From: Tenodera sinensis
Lineage: Eukaryota; Arthropoda; Insecta; Mantodea; Mantidae
Length of the DNA: 64,000 nucleotides
Direction of reading: 5' to 3'
NCBI GenBank assembly: GCA_030765045.1
Contig: CM060967.1
Location: forward strand, 18,184,284 to 18,248,283
The notes below the pieces were generated by a model that was given only the letters and a program-made list of their open reading frames with translations, was not told the origin of the DNA and did not search any database. The position numbers were made by a program, and so were the translations under genes. Of this stretch, positions 11,462 through 22,665 are shown one piece after another (position 1 is the first letter of the stretch; every line of letters begins with the position of its first letter).

Positions 11462-12120
11462 GTAATAAAAGATGACAAATTTCATGTGTAATGTAAGTTA
11501 ATGCCACTTGACTTGGCTCTATTATGAGATTATAGTCTATGAATAGCAGCTATATAGTGGTTAATTTCCTAGCCGTTAGTCAAAAGATAACATCTGTTCT
11601 TATTTAGCTTCCTTCAGAATTAAAAATCTAATGTGTTAGTGTGTGGTTGTAAATTACGCGTAATTTTAGGCGAAATAACGTTTTGAAACGGAATATATTT
11701 ATGTTTTTAATTAGCTTTTGTTTTTCCTCGATGTTCCACAAGCACGGTTCTTTATCGCTTGAACCTTAGCCCTTATAACCTCACAAAAAGAGAAAAGGGA
11801 GGAATTGCCGCCGCCGAGCGAGGAGAAGAAAAGCAGAAATATTATTGCTGCAGTTAAGATTCCCACCGGGCCTGTCTTATAGCTTAGCTTCTCCCTTCAT
11901 ATGGAATTCTTTCAGCAGCAAGCGTTTCTTTTCTAGCGTGATAAATGGATGGGTGTCATTGTTGCAAATTTGCGTTTCTAGTTAGAGTGGATTTATTGTA
12001 CTTACGCTGTCACTAGCAAGGCTGTAAGTGGATCTGCTCCTTTTGGGAACATTCCCCACCAATATTGCAACAGTAACCCTCTTACTAATGAACACATTTA
12101 ATGCAATTTTTTCTCCTTGT
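11462..12120. other. Unannotated stretch
   Basis: No supported gene. A purine-rich patch lies near 11785-11835. No shared repeat was recognised. Confidence 0.45.
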
Positions 12121-12205
12121 AGGCAAAACTAGTTTACGCTTTCTCCAGAAACGAAACAAAGGAAAGAATCCACAAAGAGACCGCCAATTTAGGAACTTTT
12201 TATGG
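12121..12205 (+). repeat. Short dispersed repeat, copy 1
   Basis: Shares aacaaaggaaagaat and ccaatt-aggaactttttat blocks with 13325-13412 about 1.2 kb away, in the same orientation. The family is unknown. Confidence 0.5.
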
Positions 12206-12357
12206 GTATAAATCACACAGTGCGACTACAAGTAAATATTGTGGCTAACATAGGCAAAATTGACTCCAAGTTCTCACTACAATGAAACACGTTTGTGCCT
12301 CACTCCACCGGCCATCCCTTCCCTTCAATTCTGTTCACCTCATTCAGTGACCAGTAT

Positions 12358-12580
12358 GCCTCCGTTTCTGAAGATTGGCATAGAGAATTTTTTGTAAATT
12401 ACTAAAACAGGAAAGCTTGCTGTGTAATATGCGGATTTCAATTTGGAAATATAAAACGCTACAATATGAAATGCCACTTTGATCAAAAGCATGCCGCAAA
12501 CTTTGGTGATCTTGCAAGTATTTATTTACAATTTCAAAATATGCTTTTTGGATACTCCCTATATAAAAGGGACAATATCA
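12358..12580 (+). pseudogene. BED-type zinc finger remnant, hAT/ZBED-like
   Basis: In the frame from 12358, an aromatic acidic lead-in (EDWHREFFV) is followed after one stop by a zinc finger: CVIC at 12421-12432, a 14-residue spacer, then HFDQKH. This C-x2-C ... H-x4-H layout, with a KRYNM basic/aromatic patch, is typical of the N-terminal BED finger of hAT transposases and GTF2IRD2/ZBED-like derivatives, which binds transposon ends. The frame continues about 35 residues and ends. No transposase catalytic or dimerisation region is present nearby. It is broken (stop at 12403) and is a fossil. Confidence 0.55.
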
Positions 12581-13134
12581 TTGCGCTTTTTAGGGGCTTA
12601 GTTTCTTATTAGTTTATTTAATGTAAGCTATTGCATTTCATGCTTCAAAGTTGAACATAATATTACGTTAAAAACCAAAGAATTTATTATATTGATCAAA
12701 TACTTTTAAAATATTTTAAAGATAAATAGCAGTGGAACTTCACTGCTTTATTTATTGTGAAAGAGAAAAATTTAGGACGTTAATCATAAAGCAGCGTAAG
12801 AATATTACGTGCGTAAGATCTAGGAAGGCTCACAGTGGGTAGACGTAATGATTATTGTATGCGAAATATGTTTAATATAAAAGCATAGTTAATAGCTGTA
12901 GAAATTAGTACTACCGCGCAGGTGGAACGAACCACCACTGCGCCTATTGTATCAAAACAACCTTCGTCACTCGGCAAGAGAATGTGGCGTGAGTGAGGCA
13001 CGTTCAATCAGTATTTCCCATGCCTAACCTAAAAGTTCAGACAAGAAGATTTCAAACCTGGCGGAGGGATTTTTCCGGGCTTTGTTCACTTGTCTTCCGA
13101 AGGAAGACAAGTGAAGTTGGTGGTCCCGTGTCGT

Positions 13135-13312
13135 ATATCTTGACTATCGCTTAAACCTATTCTATTTGCTTTTTCCCATTGTTCCTACGCATAGGAAAAT
13201 ATGCCATAAAACGAATTCTGCAACTGTTCAAGTGGATTAACATGAAGTAGATAAAGAAGATAAATTCTGCAAGAGTAGGGGCGCATGTGAGTCCAACACA
13301 ACAGATTCCTTT
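13135..13312 (+). repeat. TE-A repeat, diverged 3' fragment
   Basis: Contains ttgactatcgcttaaacctattctatt and ends gtgagtccaacacaacagatt, matching the last 180 or so bases of TE-A with clear divergence. Confidence 0.65.
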
Positions 13313-13324
13313 ATGCCTTTTTTT

Positions 13325-13412
13325 GTATTGTAGATGGAACTGCTTTAAGAAAGAAGAGAACAAAGGAAAGAATGTACCTAGAGACCTCCAATTCAGGAAC
13401 TTTTTATAATAC
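13325..13412 (+). repeat. Short dispersed repeat, copy 2
   Basis: Second copy of the repeat at 12121-12205, sharing the aacaaaggaaagaat and aggaactttttat blocks. It starts just after a TE-A 3' end. Confidence 0.5.
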
Positions 13413-13769
13413 TCTTTGTAAGTTGAAGACCAGAACTTAAGTACCATTGGATTACGGTGTTAACAAACTTGAGGTACACAATCGAGGAAATTCGTGCAAT
13501 AAAAGTGTGACCTTAATGCCGGTGTTAAAGGCGAAGTTGGAGTAACCACAACATCGACCCGTAGAAAGGAATTGTATGTATCTATCCCCTTTTTGGGCCA
13601 AAGGCCTTTGGATCACCTGGTGGAAGGTGATCGACCACATTAGGGAAACCCCCTTCTTGCTACCTACTTATTTATTTGTTGCTTGTTACAGAGAATGCGC
13701 CAGAGCATAGATTTCAGCTCTCTGAAAGAGTTTTGGTTTCTTTGCTCACTTCCGCAACGAAATACATGC

Positions 13770-14075
13770 ACAAATATATACAATTCTGATTTTCTCAAAA
13801 AGGACTATCCACCTTGATTAAAATGCCATATTTTTATGACAACTAAAATGTATATTTTGAAATCTCTGGCTATAGCACATGTAGCCGGGTTTTGCGTAAG
13901 TGGTAAACCATAAGGGATGGACCAATCTTACTATACAACAATGTTGATCTCGTTAAAACATACATTATGTCACAATTAATTTTTCTGTGGCGTGAACCAT
14001 TTCGGAGATATTCCTTGTTATTTGTGTGAGTTTTGAGTACTTAAACTTCTCTCAAATGAAAGATCGTTATTCAGC
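13770..14075 (+). repeat. TE-A repeat, diverged internal fragment
   Basis: Runs from the ttgattaaaatgccatattt block through ccatttcggagatattcctt to gatcgttattcagctttttt, where the next TE-A copy begins. The upstream 5' half and the final 3' part are absent. Confidence 0.7.
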
Positions 14076-14932
14076 TTTTTTACTTTCTCTACTGGTAAGT
14101 AGGGGAAGTATTGTATTCCACCCAAAAATTCGATGTCGAGATTTCACCGGAAATACATGTTTTGAGGCCCCCTGAACCCAAAAAAAAGCATTTTAAGAAA
14201 AAGGTCCGTGTGTGTGTCTGTGTGTCGGTCTGTGGACAGCATAACTCAAAAACGAAAATTAGGTTAAAAACCAAAGTTGGTATTTAAGTTTAATGTCTTT
14301 CAAGGATGTGACACGAAGATTTTGAAGAAAATAGCCCCACACTAAACTGCCCTTTATATGGAAAATTTTTCGAAAATTTTTATTTTCTTGAAAATGGCTC
14401 TAACGATTTTGATTAAAATGCCATATGTTTGAGATATTTTTATGAAAAATGAAATTTAGATCTTGAATTTTCTGGCTATTGCCCCTGTAGTCGTATTTAC
14501 TCTGGATGAATTTTGCATAACTGGTAAACCGTTAGAGATAGACCAAATCATACTATACAAAAAATGTAGATCTTGCTAAAATACACAATTTATGTCTCAA
14601 TAAATTTTCTTGTAGGGTGAACCATTTCGGAGATATTCCTCGTTATGTGTGTGAGTTTCGGAAAACTTAAAACTTTCGTGAAATGGGTCATCGCTGTTCA
14701 TTTTTTTGTATGTTAAGTGTGCAAAGACAACAGAATCTCAAACATTTGACTATCGCACAAAGCCTACTGTATTCTAATATTATCCTTGCACTTACAAGGA
14801 AATAAGCAATAAGATAATTTGTACAAATGTTTATCTCAACTAACACGAAGAAGATATAGGAATAAGAGTTTGTAAGAATGGTTAGTACAAGAGTAGAGAA
14901 AGTCATGTGAGTGCAACACATCAGATTTTTTT
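14076..14932 (+). repeat. TE-A repeat, near-complete copy
   Basis: Starts actttctctactggtaagt and ends gtgcaacacatcagattttt, with all internal blocks in order. Its TG tract is very short (tgtgtgtgtctgtgtgtcgg), which makes it a useful reference for the unexpanded form. Confidence 0.85.
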
Positions 14933-14999
14933 AAAAGATCTGACTATTGGAATGTCAGCTTTTGAGCCAAGTTACAACAAACTAGAATGAGAGAGAGGC

Positions 15000-15619
15000 T
15001 GATTGTGAATTAATAAGACGTAAAGTTCGTGTGTACGCCTCGCCCGCCGAGCGACCTAGTGAGTGGACAGGCTAACGAGCAACACAGAATGTGTACATAA
15101 TTCGGCCATTTGTAATCCACGGCGCCGTTCTGCAACTGACACATGCTGCTGCTGATGCTGGCTGAGGAGTGGCAAATGCTAAAGCGACTTGAAGCCCGGG
15201 AAGAAACAGTTGCACGTCGACTACTTTATAAAACAAATCTGCTTAAATAAGGGATCCGTGATAATGGGAAATACGCCATCTGGATGAAGCAGTCGACTTC
15301 TCAAGTCGATCGCTCCTGTTTAAGCTTAAATCTTCATCTCTGCTTTAGCTTTTCGTCTCTTTAAATATCTTTACGAATTCTAGGAGCACAAAGGAGTAAA
15401 AATGTTTAAAATACTCGAATAATAATTAAAGTTACTGTGTTTTGATATTATTTTGGGTATATTCGACAAAAATAGCGTGATTTATATCGCTAAGAACGGG
15501 GAGATTGCTCATTGTTGTGATTAAAATGCTTTTCTCTTCCGTTTCTCCTACGAACCTCCGAAATGCTAAAAACATTTTATAATTTACAAAATTAGATATT
15601 GTTTTCCTGGCAACAATTA
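15000..15619. other. Unannotated stretch
   Basis: Moderately GC-rich at the left (15030-15200), AT-rich at the right. No supported gene, repeat match or promoter cluster was recognised. Confidence 0.4.
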
Positions 15620-15797
15620 ACCTTCTCTAATAGGTATAGTAAGTAGAGGAAGTGCAGATATTTAGATATTCTTACTATGCAAAAATGTAGACCTTGCTAA
15701 AACACACGATTTATGTCCAGAAAAATGAGCTCCAAAGAGAACGGAATTTGAACTTTTAAAAGATTTAACTATCGCTCAAAGCCCACTGTATTCCAAG
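15620..15797 (+). repeat. TE-A repeat, internally deleted copy
   Basis: The 5' end (ctctaataggtatagtaagtagagg) jumps to the ttactatgcaaaaatgtagacc block and then to the aaagagaacggaattt and ttaactatcgctcaaagccc blocks. Two large internal deletions are implied. A SINE-like unit follows directly. Confidence 0.7.
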
Positions 15798-15945
15798 GAG
15801 GAAGGTAGCGCACCTGGTTCTGGCGTGGAGTATCCAGGTTCAATCCCGGCATGGGGATTTTTTCCCTCGCTGGGACGTCTGGCACGGGGTGCACTCAGCC
15901 TCGTTAGGTTCCGAAGGGGTCAATTGAGCAGCTACTTGATAAAGA
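15798..15945 (+). repeat. tRNA-derived SINE
   Basis: An A-box-like ggtagcgcacctgg is followed about 30 bases later by a clear B box GGTTCAATCCC at 15837-15847, the spacing of a tRNA-type pol III promoter. A tail resembling known arthropod SINE bodies follows (gtgcactcagcctcg; caattgagcagctacttg). The tRNA-like part does not fold as a full tRNA, so this is a SINE and not a tRNA gene. Confidence 0.6.
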
Positions 15946-15949
15946 AGGC

Positions 15950-16260
15950 CTTGATAAAGACAGACACACACGCACACTAAAACTACTTACCCCTGTCTGT
16001 AACTCACTCCTCTGCTCATTGCCTGGCCTCCTTATATAGCGAGGATGACGTAACATGGATCTTTCTCGAACTACTACTAATACGCCGGCTACCGACCATT
16101 TCTCGAATGACCTGGAAAACACCTCTTGGTTCTGCCGCTCTGATTGTTGTAATGTGTTCGCTCGCGTGAGTGGTGTGGCGCAGTTTGACCTTGAGTGCCT
16201 TTGATACTCGCCGCGCCTGTGGTGACTTGGCCCCGACTGTGCTTTGTGCTTTTAAGTTAT
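15950..16260 (-). mobile_element. LTR-B, partial inverted copy
   Basis: The reverse complement matches the 5' two thirds of the LTR-B copy at 9640-10235: the cggtcggggc-type block, tatcaaaggcactcaaggtc, a TTCCAG block, acgtcatcctcgctatataa with the TATA box at 16032-16039, and gagttacagacagggg. The R/U5 part is missing. The strand is opposite to the 9.6 kb copy. Confidence 0.6.
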
Positions 16261-17088
16261 GCAGTTTACACTTGTTTAACTTGATGGAATAGGGACTTTA
16301 AAACATGTATGTCATTGAGGCTAGTTTTTATAACCATATTATAAAATAACACACTTTCGCCGCTTGTAAGAAACTCGATTGCAAACGTATAGCAATTTTG
16401 CATTCCAGGAGGTTTACGCCCTTCCCCCTCTTCTATTTTCCGAGGCGTTTTATATCGCCCTTCATGTCAGTTCCTTTGAGCCCCTTGACATCGCCGCTTA
16501 AACTTTCCAAGGATTTAGTGAATGATGTCGGTTACCCATGATCTGCTTCTTGCGTTTCACAAACAGATTTATTGGTTTCACTTAAATGAGTTGATTCGTG
16601 TTGCCGGTTACTGGCATATATTACTGATTTATTGCTACTTCTGATGTGAAGCAAGAAATGAAATGTAGTAACAGTGCAAAGAACGTAACCTATATTAACA
16701 GCAGAAAAAGCTTACGGCTGGTTTCAGCAACGGATGTTAAAATACTCTTAACTTTTAATTATATGTTCAAACGTTTGTATTTTATCAAGCTTTTACAAAA
16801 TATTGGTTAGCCGTTTTTAACAACACACACCTGCGACCAATAGCTTCGAGAAGGCGGTGAGCGATCCATACGTGTTTTGAACGTGCCCTGATGCGCCTTT
16901 GTCTATGCATAACAAACAACTATCATGCCACATATTTTCCTAATTGTTTGAGGTTAGAATCGCAATGCCAATTGAAAAATCGACATGAAGGATAATTAAT
17001 GGTTCAACGCGCGAAAATCGTCAATTATAGAACTGATTGTTAAGTATATAAGTATTGTGTGCGAAGAAGTCGGAGTTTATTATTAGTA
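16261..17088. other. Unannotated stretch
   Basis: No supported gene, no shared repeat and no domain-bearing frame were seen. Confidence 0.45.
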
Positions 17089-17134
17089 CTAGTAGAGAAA
17101 GTGATACGAGTGCAACAAATCAGATTGTTTTATA
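17089..17134 (+). repeat. TE-A repeat, 3' tip
   Basis: agtactagtagagaaagtg followed by gagtgcaacaaatcagatt matches the last 45 bases of TE-A only. Confidence 0.65.
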
Positions 17135-17246
17135 TTTTTCTGTAGTTTTCTTTTGTTCGGATACTGAATGCCCGGTTGCCTTTGGAAGTTTTTGCTTAGC
17201 TTTTTAAAGATTTCAGTTTTTAGAGCATCTGTTTTCAGTGTAGAAT

Positions 17247-17263
17247 GTACGTACGTACGTACG
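17247..17263. repeat. (GTAC)n tetranucleotide run
   Basis: Four tandem GTAC units, self-complementary, in otherwise unremarkable sequence. Confidence 0.8.
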
Positions 17264-17534
17264 CGTATTGCCCTCGAGTTTCCGTGCGAGTAGGCGGGAT
17301 TGATGAACACTGCAGAGGAATGCTAATAACTGGATGCTATTGCTTTTCATTTGGCCACTATTGATTTGGTGGTAGAGGTTAGAATTCTCGTGTCTAGTCA
17401 CAAAACCACGCGGACAATAACGGTTAGCGTTTGCGGACTGAAGGTGCCAGGAATGTTTATAATAGAATATCGCAGGGTTCTCAACTTCTGGTTAACACTA
17501 TGATTTCATCGGTATTTCGGTGACCAAATACTTA

Positions 17535-17890
17535 AAAAGCTCCATTTATTATCATTATAGCGATATTCCCTATCCACAAAAATTTAATTTCATAGCTATT
17601 CTATACACCATCATTACAATATATAGGTTACAGAAATAGTTTCATTAAATACAAGATGAACATAAGATTATTAAAATATTTTAAAGTAGATCGCTATACT
17701 CTAACCTTAAAATTCATAGTCTTTCCATGACATCGAGAAAAAATGTGGACTTTACGTGCTATTCGATGAAATTTGAGATATACATTTTAAGTGTCGTAAA
17801 AATATGTTAACCAAATAGTATTTTAATAACAATCGTTAAAACTATCTTTAAGAAAATAAAAATTTTCGAAAAATTATCCATTTCGTGATG
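17535..17890 (-). repeat. TE-A repeat, strongly diverged inverted fragment
   Basis: Blocks such as gagatatacattttaagtg, taacaatcgttaaaactatc and aaaattttcgaaaaatt occur in TE-A order on the minus strand. Divergence is high, so this is an old copy. Confidence 0.5.
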
Positions 17891-18578
17891 TAATGTTGCA
17901 CTTGATTTACGAAAGCAGTTTAAAATCTTACGGATAAACATTTCTGTTATACGAGTACAGAAAGTAACTAGTGTGAATACTTTTTGCGATTAAAACCACC
18001 CTCGTAATCAAAGTAATTACGTAATTAGGAGAAATTAATTATTCGATTGTATCAAATAAAGCAAGCCTGTATCTGCATCATTCATATTGAAAGGTAATTA
18101 CAGCTAACCTTTACTGCTAAACTATTAATGTAATGCAAGCGTGATAAACATGAAAACAAATAACTTAAACTGCACAGTTAACTGTTACATGTAACCGGTA
18201 ACGCACTATAACTGTTACTCTCCTAGCTCGGAGGATACTTATCCTATAGGACCTATGGAATGCATACGATTATAATTTAAACACTTTCTTAATTGCACAA
18301 AGTAAAAACTGTCTAGTTATTAACGATATCCAAAATATCACTGTACGGCGAAAATCTTGTTTTTGCAATACTTGATACACAAGTTAATCATTACGAGCAC
18401 ATATTTGGTAGTGTAAGCTAAATTTACAATTCATATATCAATTACTATGGCAAGAAGTCTAAAACTGGTCTTTAATTATTGTTACAGTACCAGGAGAAAA
18501 TGGCGTCACATCCAACAGCATACTAACCTAAAAATAAGTTAATGCATCCTTAGCAAAATATACAAATAGGTATAACTG
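17891..18578. other. Unannotated AT-rich stretch
   Basis: No domain-bearing open frame and no repeat shared with the rest of the window. Confidence 0.45.
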
Positions 18579-18704
18579 TTAAAGTTCATCAAAGCACCAC
18601 TTTCGGAAAGCATTGTAAGCTTCAACATATCTTTGTTTCGACTTCTCTGGTAAAAGTGATGCACATGCTAGATCCGCAGCTTCTTCAATAACAATGTTGC
18701 TCAT
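18579..18704 (-). pseudogene. Crypton-type tyrosine recombinase N-terminus (fragment)
   Basis: A 41-residue minus-strand frame runs from ATG at 18704 to a stop at 18579. It begins MSNIVIEEAADL and continues LLPEKSKQRYVEAY then FRKWC. A LLPEKS-x3-Y-x3-Y-x2-F-x2-WC pattern is characteristic of the N-terminal SAM-like domain of tyrosine recombinases in animal Crypton elements and related genes. In the active protein this domain grips DNA before the R-H-R-Y catalytic domain, which I do not find downstream. Either the element is broken just after this domain or an exon ends here; no good donor site was seen. Recognition is by motif memory. Confidence 0.5.
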
Positions 18705-19229
18705 TTGTATAACATTTTAGTGCTTGATAAAACTATCAAAGGTTGAAAGATTGAATTCGGCTACATAACCTATAAATCAAGACATGTGCTACTTCAAGTA
18801 AAGCATCTATTGCTACATTCATTAACAAAAGAGTGGATAAGAAGGCTTTGCCCATATAATTTAGGTGCAGCTTTTCATTTGTTCACATAGAGAATTCATT
18901 TTGCTTTATGTTAAATGAAATATGGAACAGTAATTTTGATTTATTATCGCTTTTAATGAGTTTTCTCAGTATTGCAAAAAGTAATTGACTAACCACAAAG
19001 TGTAAATTACTTATCAGATCTTGAATGCTTGTTCCAACTCGGCCCTGCGGGTCTCGTATTCCCAAAATGCATTCTCATTCTAATAAGTATCACTTACAGT
19101 TCTTGGTCCGCAATATACTATTTTAATTCAGCGAGATGGGCTATTTACACACAAGTTTTCAACCTGCCTCTATCTGTTTAAGCATCTTTGTGGTTCACAG
19201 TTTCAGAAATTACACATACATATCCTTAT

Positions 19230-19445
19230 TATATTTTTATTGACATACAAAGTCTCTTGATACTTGAAAAAAAGGCTCCTCGACATCTGATGAATCATTT
19301 ACCAGACAATTTTTCCTCGAGGGCTGTTTATGTTGACTTTGAAGTGCCTATTCATTCAGCTGTTCTCGCCGTTTGGCCAACTATATCTCTGAAAGGATGT
19401 TGTTTCCACGTGGTCAGACCTCGTTTCATAAACTGGAACATTTGA
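19230..19445 (+). pseudogene. MULE-type transposase fragment
   Basis: The plus-strand frame carries VDFE at about 19332-19343 and, some 20 residues on, LKGCCFHVV. A D-F-E followed by a hydrophobic stretch and G-C-x-F-H is the signature of the MULE transposase core (second catalytic Asp plus the C/H motif). The first Asp motif (DGTF-like) and the third catalytic Glu are absent. The frame ends at 19445 beside an A run, so this is a short broken piece. Alternatives are a host gene derived from a MULE, which the lack of further exons does not favour. Confidence 0.5.
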
Positions 19446-20367
19446 GTTCTGAAAAAAAAAAGTTCTGATGTTTTACATTCACATCACCTTTCTGCTCACT
19501 CTTCTACAAGCTAAAATAAATATAGAAGAATATTTTCTGTATTTACTATGGGTACACAGTATGAAAGGAAAGACATTGAATTTTTAGTGTAAACTATCAC
19601 GACATATTTACTTTTCATTCTAGGGGAGAATTTCAATTTTGTTTATATCAGTTTTCTGGTGATGAAACACGTTCAGCATACCTACACGTTTATTTGCAAT
19701 GTAGTGTGATTAAAAAGACGGTTCGTGTGGATCCGTTGATAAGATCTGCTTGCAAGTAAATACCTGCGCGGAAATTATATAAAGTTTGCTATCAGAGCGC
19801 AGGTGTGTTACGATGTTACTTTATCCATAAAATGGCTACGTGCCAAGATGAAGTAACGACTGGTAGATTCTCCTCCTCAGGATGGACCTATATCTTCGTC
19901 CTCTTCTCCACTCCATGGTTTAGGCATCATTCTGTTGCACTTTCACAGTAGGTCTTTCCATTTTTTTGCGGCCTGCCTAAATCTCATTTTCGTATAGGCA
20001 TATAACTTTGGAACTCTGATTCTTTCAATATGTAGGAGACAGTAGCGTAATATTTCTGCATTTATTGAATTTACACCAAGTTTAGTTCTTATACTCGTAT
20101 TTATTTGAACCAATTTTACTTATGTATCTTTCGGTATTTAATTTTGCATTGTTTTAGTCTACTGTCGATACTTTTTGTGGTTTCCCATGTTTCATACACA
20201 CCGACTAAAACCTCTTATTACAACAGGGGACTTAATGGAGATAAGCTTAGTCTATTTTAGGGTATTTGCTATCCCCTTCTACACCTCCCTATTGCTAATT
20301 CTAGTCACTTGATTCCAAGTCCTTCGCCAAACACTGCTAAGCTCCTGCAAGGAATAAATTTACGGAG
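19446..20367. other. Unannotated stretch
   Basis: Nothing recognised apart from ordinary AT-rich sequence; no continuation of the MULE frame was found. Confidence 0.4.
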
Positions 20368-20460
20368 TGGAGTGGCTCAAACGATAGCCTTTGTAGCCCG
20401 GGTGGTCGTGGGTTTAAATCCAATCCAGACCGACGGTTTTTAAGTATGCTTAAAAACAAC
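20368..20460 (+). repeat. tRNA-derived SINE head
   Basis: agtggctcaaacgatagcc resembles an A box and GGGTTTAAATCC at 20410-20421 resembles a B box, separated by about 35 bases with a GC-rich stretch between. No long tail or second copy was identified in the window. Confidence 0.5.
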
Positions 20461-20671
20461 TAACTGCCCTATATTAGTAGATTTACTGGCATGTAAAAAA
20501 CTACGGTCGAAATTCCGGCACACTGGTCGGCGCTGATACCATCCCTGCAAGTGACATTTGTTTAACAGGCAAAATAATTGAATTAATGCACTTAAAACTA
20601 CGAGTTAAACAAACATAATAAACGTGAAATAAAAACGTCTGCAGAAATGATTCGATTTTTTTCTTTTTTTT

Positions 20672-21479
20672 ACTACATTTCGTAAGTAGGGGAAGTATTG
20701 TATTCAACCTAAAAAATTCGACGTTAAGATTTCGCAGGAAATATATTTTGAGGCCCCTCGGGGGGGGGGGGGGGGGACATGTGTCTGTCAGTCTGTGAAC
20801 AACATAACTCAAAAGCGAAAAGCCGGTTAAAACCCAAAGTTGGTATTTAAGTTTAATGTCTTTCAAGGTTGTGTCACGAAGATTTTGAAGAAAATAGCCC
20901 CACCCTAAACTACCCTTTACATGGAAAATTTTTCGAAAATTTTGATTTTCTTGAAAATGTCTACAACGATATTGATTAAAATGACATATTTTTAAGATAT
21001 TTGTATGACAAATGAAATGTATATCTTGAATTTTCTGGCTATAGCCCCTGTAGTCGTATTTACTCTGGATGACTTTTGCATAACTGGTAAACCGTTAGAG
21101 ATAGACCAAATTGTACTATACAAAAAATGTAGATCTTGCTAAAATACACAATTTATGTCTGAATAAATTTTCTTGTAGGGTGAACCATTTTGGAGATATT
21201 CCTTGCTATGTGTGTGAGTTTCGGAAAACTTAACTTTCGTGAAATGGAACATCGTTGTTCATTTTTTATATGTTAAGTGTGCAAAGAGAACAGAATCTCA
21301 AAGCTTTAGAAGATTTGACTATCGCTCAAAGCCTATTTTATTCTAATATTCCCCTTGTACCTACAAGGAAATAAGCAATAAGATAATTTGTACAAATGTT
21401 TATCTCAACTAAGACGAAGAAGATGTAGGAATAAGAGTTTGTAAGAATGGTTAGTACAAGAGTAGAGAAAGTCATGTGA
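20672..21479 (+). repeat. TE-A repeat, near-complete copy with displaced 3' tip
   Basis: Full set of TE-A blocks from cgtaagtaggggaagtattg to gtagagaaagtcatgtga, where it stops 25 bases short of the normal end. The missing tip is found inverted at 21819-21848. The usual microsatellite position is filled by a 17-base G run (20760-20776). Confidence 0.8.
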
Positions 21480-21848
21480 TTTTAACCCACGTAGAGCATG
21501 AAATATTTTGCTCCATAGACCACTTTTGCTGTAATTCACAAACCAGTTTTATTTCCCTGTCACAGCCACTGGCTATCCATCCAAAGCCAAATGTTGCGAG
21601 TTCGAAGCCCAGTGAGAATAGCCGAAGTGCTTGTGGTAATGATGGGGAGGGTGTACGTAAATTAACGAATGTGATGGCTCCCGCGGGGGTTGCACTTGGC
21701 TGCAGTTGCATGGATTTTGCTTTCACACTAACATCACATTAGTGTAATCAATTAATACTTCAGTATATAAATAGGTATCTATAAATACTTGTATTTTATT
21801 TCAAAATGTGGCATAATATAAAAAAATCTGATGTGTTGCACTCACATG
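21480..21848. other. Inverted segment next to TE-A
   Basis: The segment is bounded by CATGTGA (21473-21479) and TCACATG (21842-21848). The TE-A 3' tip lies inside its right edge in reverse orientation, so flipping the segment would rejoin the element. The interior is moderately GC-rich and reads open on both strands (21472-21742) with no recognisable domain. It holds a minus-strand B-box-like cttcgaactcgcaac. Confidence 0.55.
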
Positions 21849-22029
21849 CTGTAACAATTCTAGGAGCGTATGCATCATGATCATCATACGTCACATTACC
21901 TGTTTGTTACACCGTTCTTCTTTTGTCTGGTGGTCTCTGTCCTTAGATTCATATTTTAAGCACTTCTTTCCGCTAAATTTGATTGTTTTTTTACCCCTTT
22001 TTGGCCCATATTTTGTTCAAATACTGCTG

Positions 22030-22105
22030 AAAATTTAAGTAGAAAAGGCCGATATCAATTTTTTGGGTGGAATGAAACGTTTCTCCTACTTAGACAAAGT
22101 AAAAA
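22030..22105 (-). repeat. TE-A repeat, 5' end fragment (inverted)
   Basis: The reverse complement reads tttttttactttgtctaag, then taggagaaacgtttcattcc and acccaaaaaattg, the diverged first 65 bases of TE-A. Confidence 0.65.
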
Positions 22106-22239
22106 AATTGTGTATGTGTTTTCTCTGATAAAAGTATATTCTTTTCTGCCTTTGTTTCTTTCAAAACATTTTCTCACTTCTCAGTGGTTACTCTTTATTT
22201 TCACTCTCAATTCTTCACAATTCTATCTTTCTCTTCCAT

Positions 22240-22665
22240 ATCCCGACCCGTCTTCATTTCAACTGTACCAATTTGCTCTAGGTCTTCTACGTTTCTTCTT
22301 CCCGTTGGCGACTGTCCTAAAATAATCCCAGACCATCATTCTTCTGTCGTTGTTTGGACGTGGTCGTGTCACTGAAGAGTTCTTGCAATTCTACGTGTGA
22401 GTGATTCATCCATGCCCATTAACCACCTTACTTCTTCATTCCTTTTCTTCTCCTTTCTAGACACTGCCTCTTCCATGTATCCCATCCATCTTCACCGCCT
22501 GTATATTACATTTTCGACCCTCAATGTCCAATTCTCTGCTTTACACCCCACAATAGTTATCACTACTGTTCTAAGAATGTGTGTTTTATTTTTCTAAATA
22601 TATCTCTATTCCATAGAATGCCATTCAACAGTTGTATTGCCATCTTGTCTCCAACATTCAAATGT
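22240..22665 (-). pseudogene. LINE reverse transcriptase C-terminal fragment
   Basis: Translated on the minus strand with frame corrections, it shows LLNGILWNRDIF, then KHTFLRTVV, AENWTLRVENV, KKRNEEVRWLMGMDES and PTGRR. This order (short helix, C-x-E-x-W-T-L, RNEE-x3-MG, HVQ-like block, PTGRRxxxxP-like block) is typical of the region after the RT palm in endonuclease-encoding LINEs common in insects. Several stops and frameshifts are present. Neither the 5' endonuclease nor the 3' tail was recognised. Confidence 0.6.

Noticed and set aside
11224..11478. Cysteine/valine-rich frame resembling a small toxin-like peptide
   Set aside because: Pure translation of the CA array inside TE-A; no signal peptide or cysteine framework.
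15837..15847. Possible tRNA gene from B-box match
   Set aside because: No cloverleaf with acceptor stem; body and tail are SINE-like. The same reasoning applies near 20410, 49008, 47180 and 62612.
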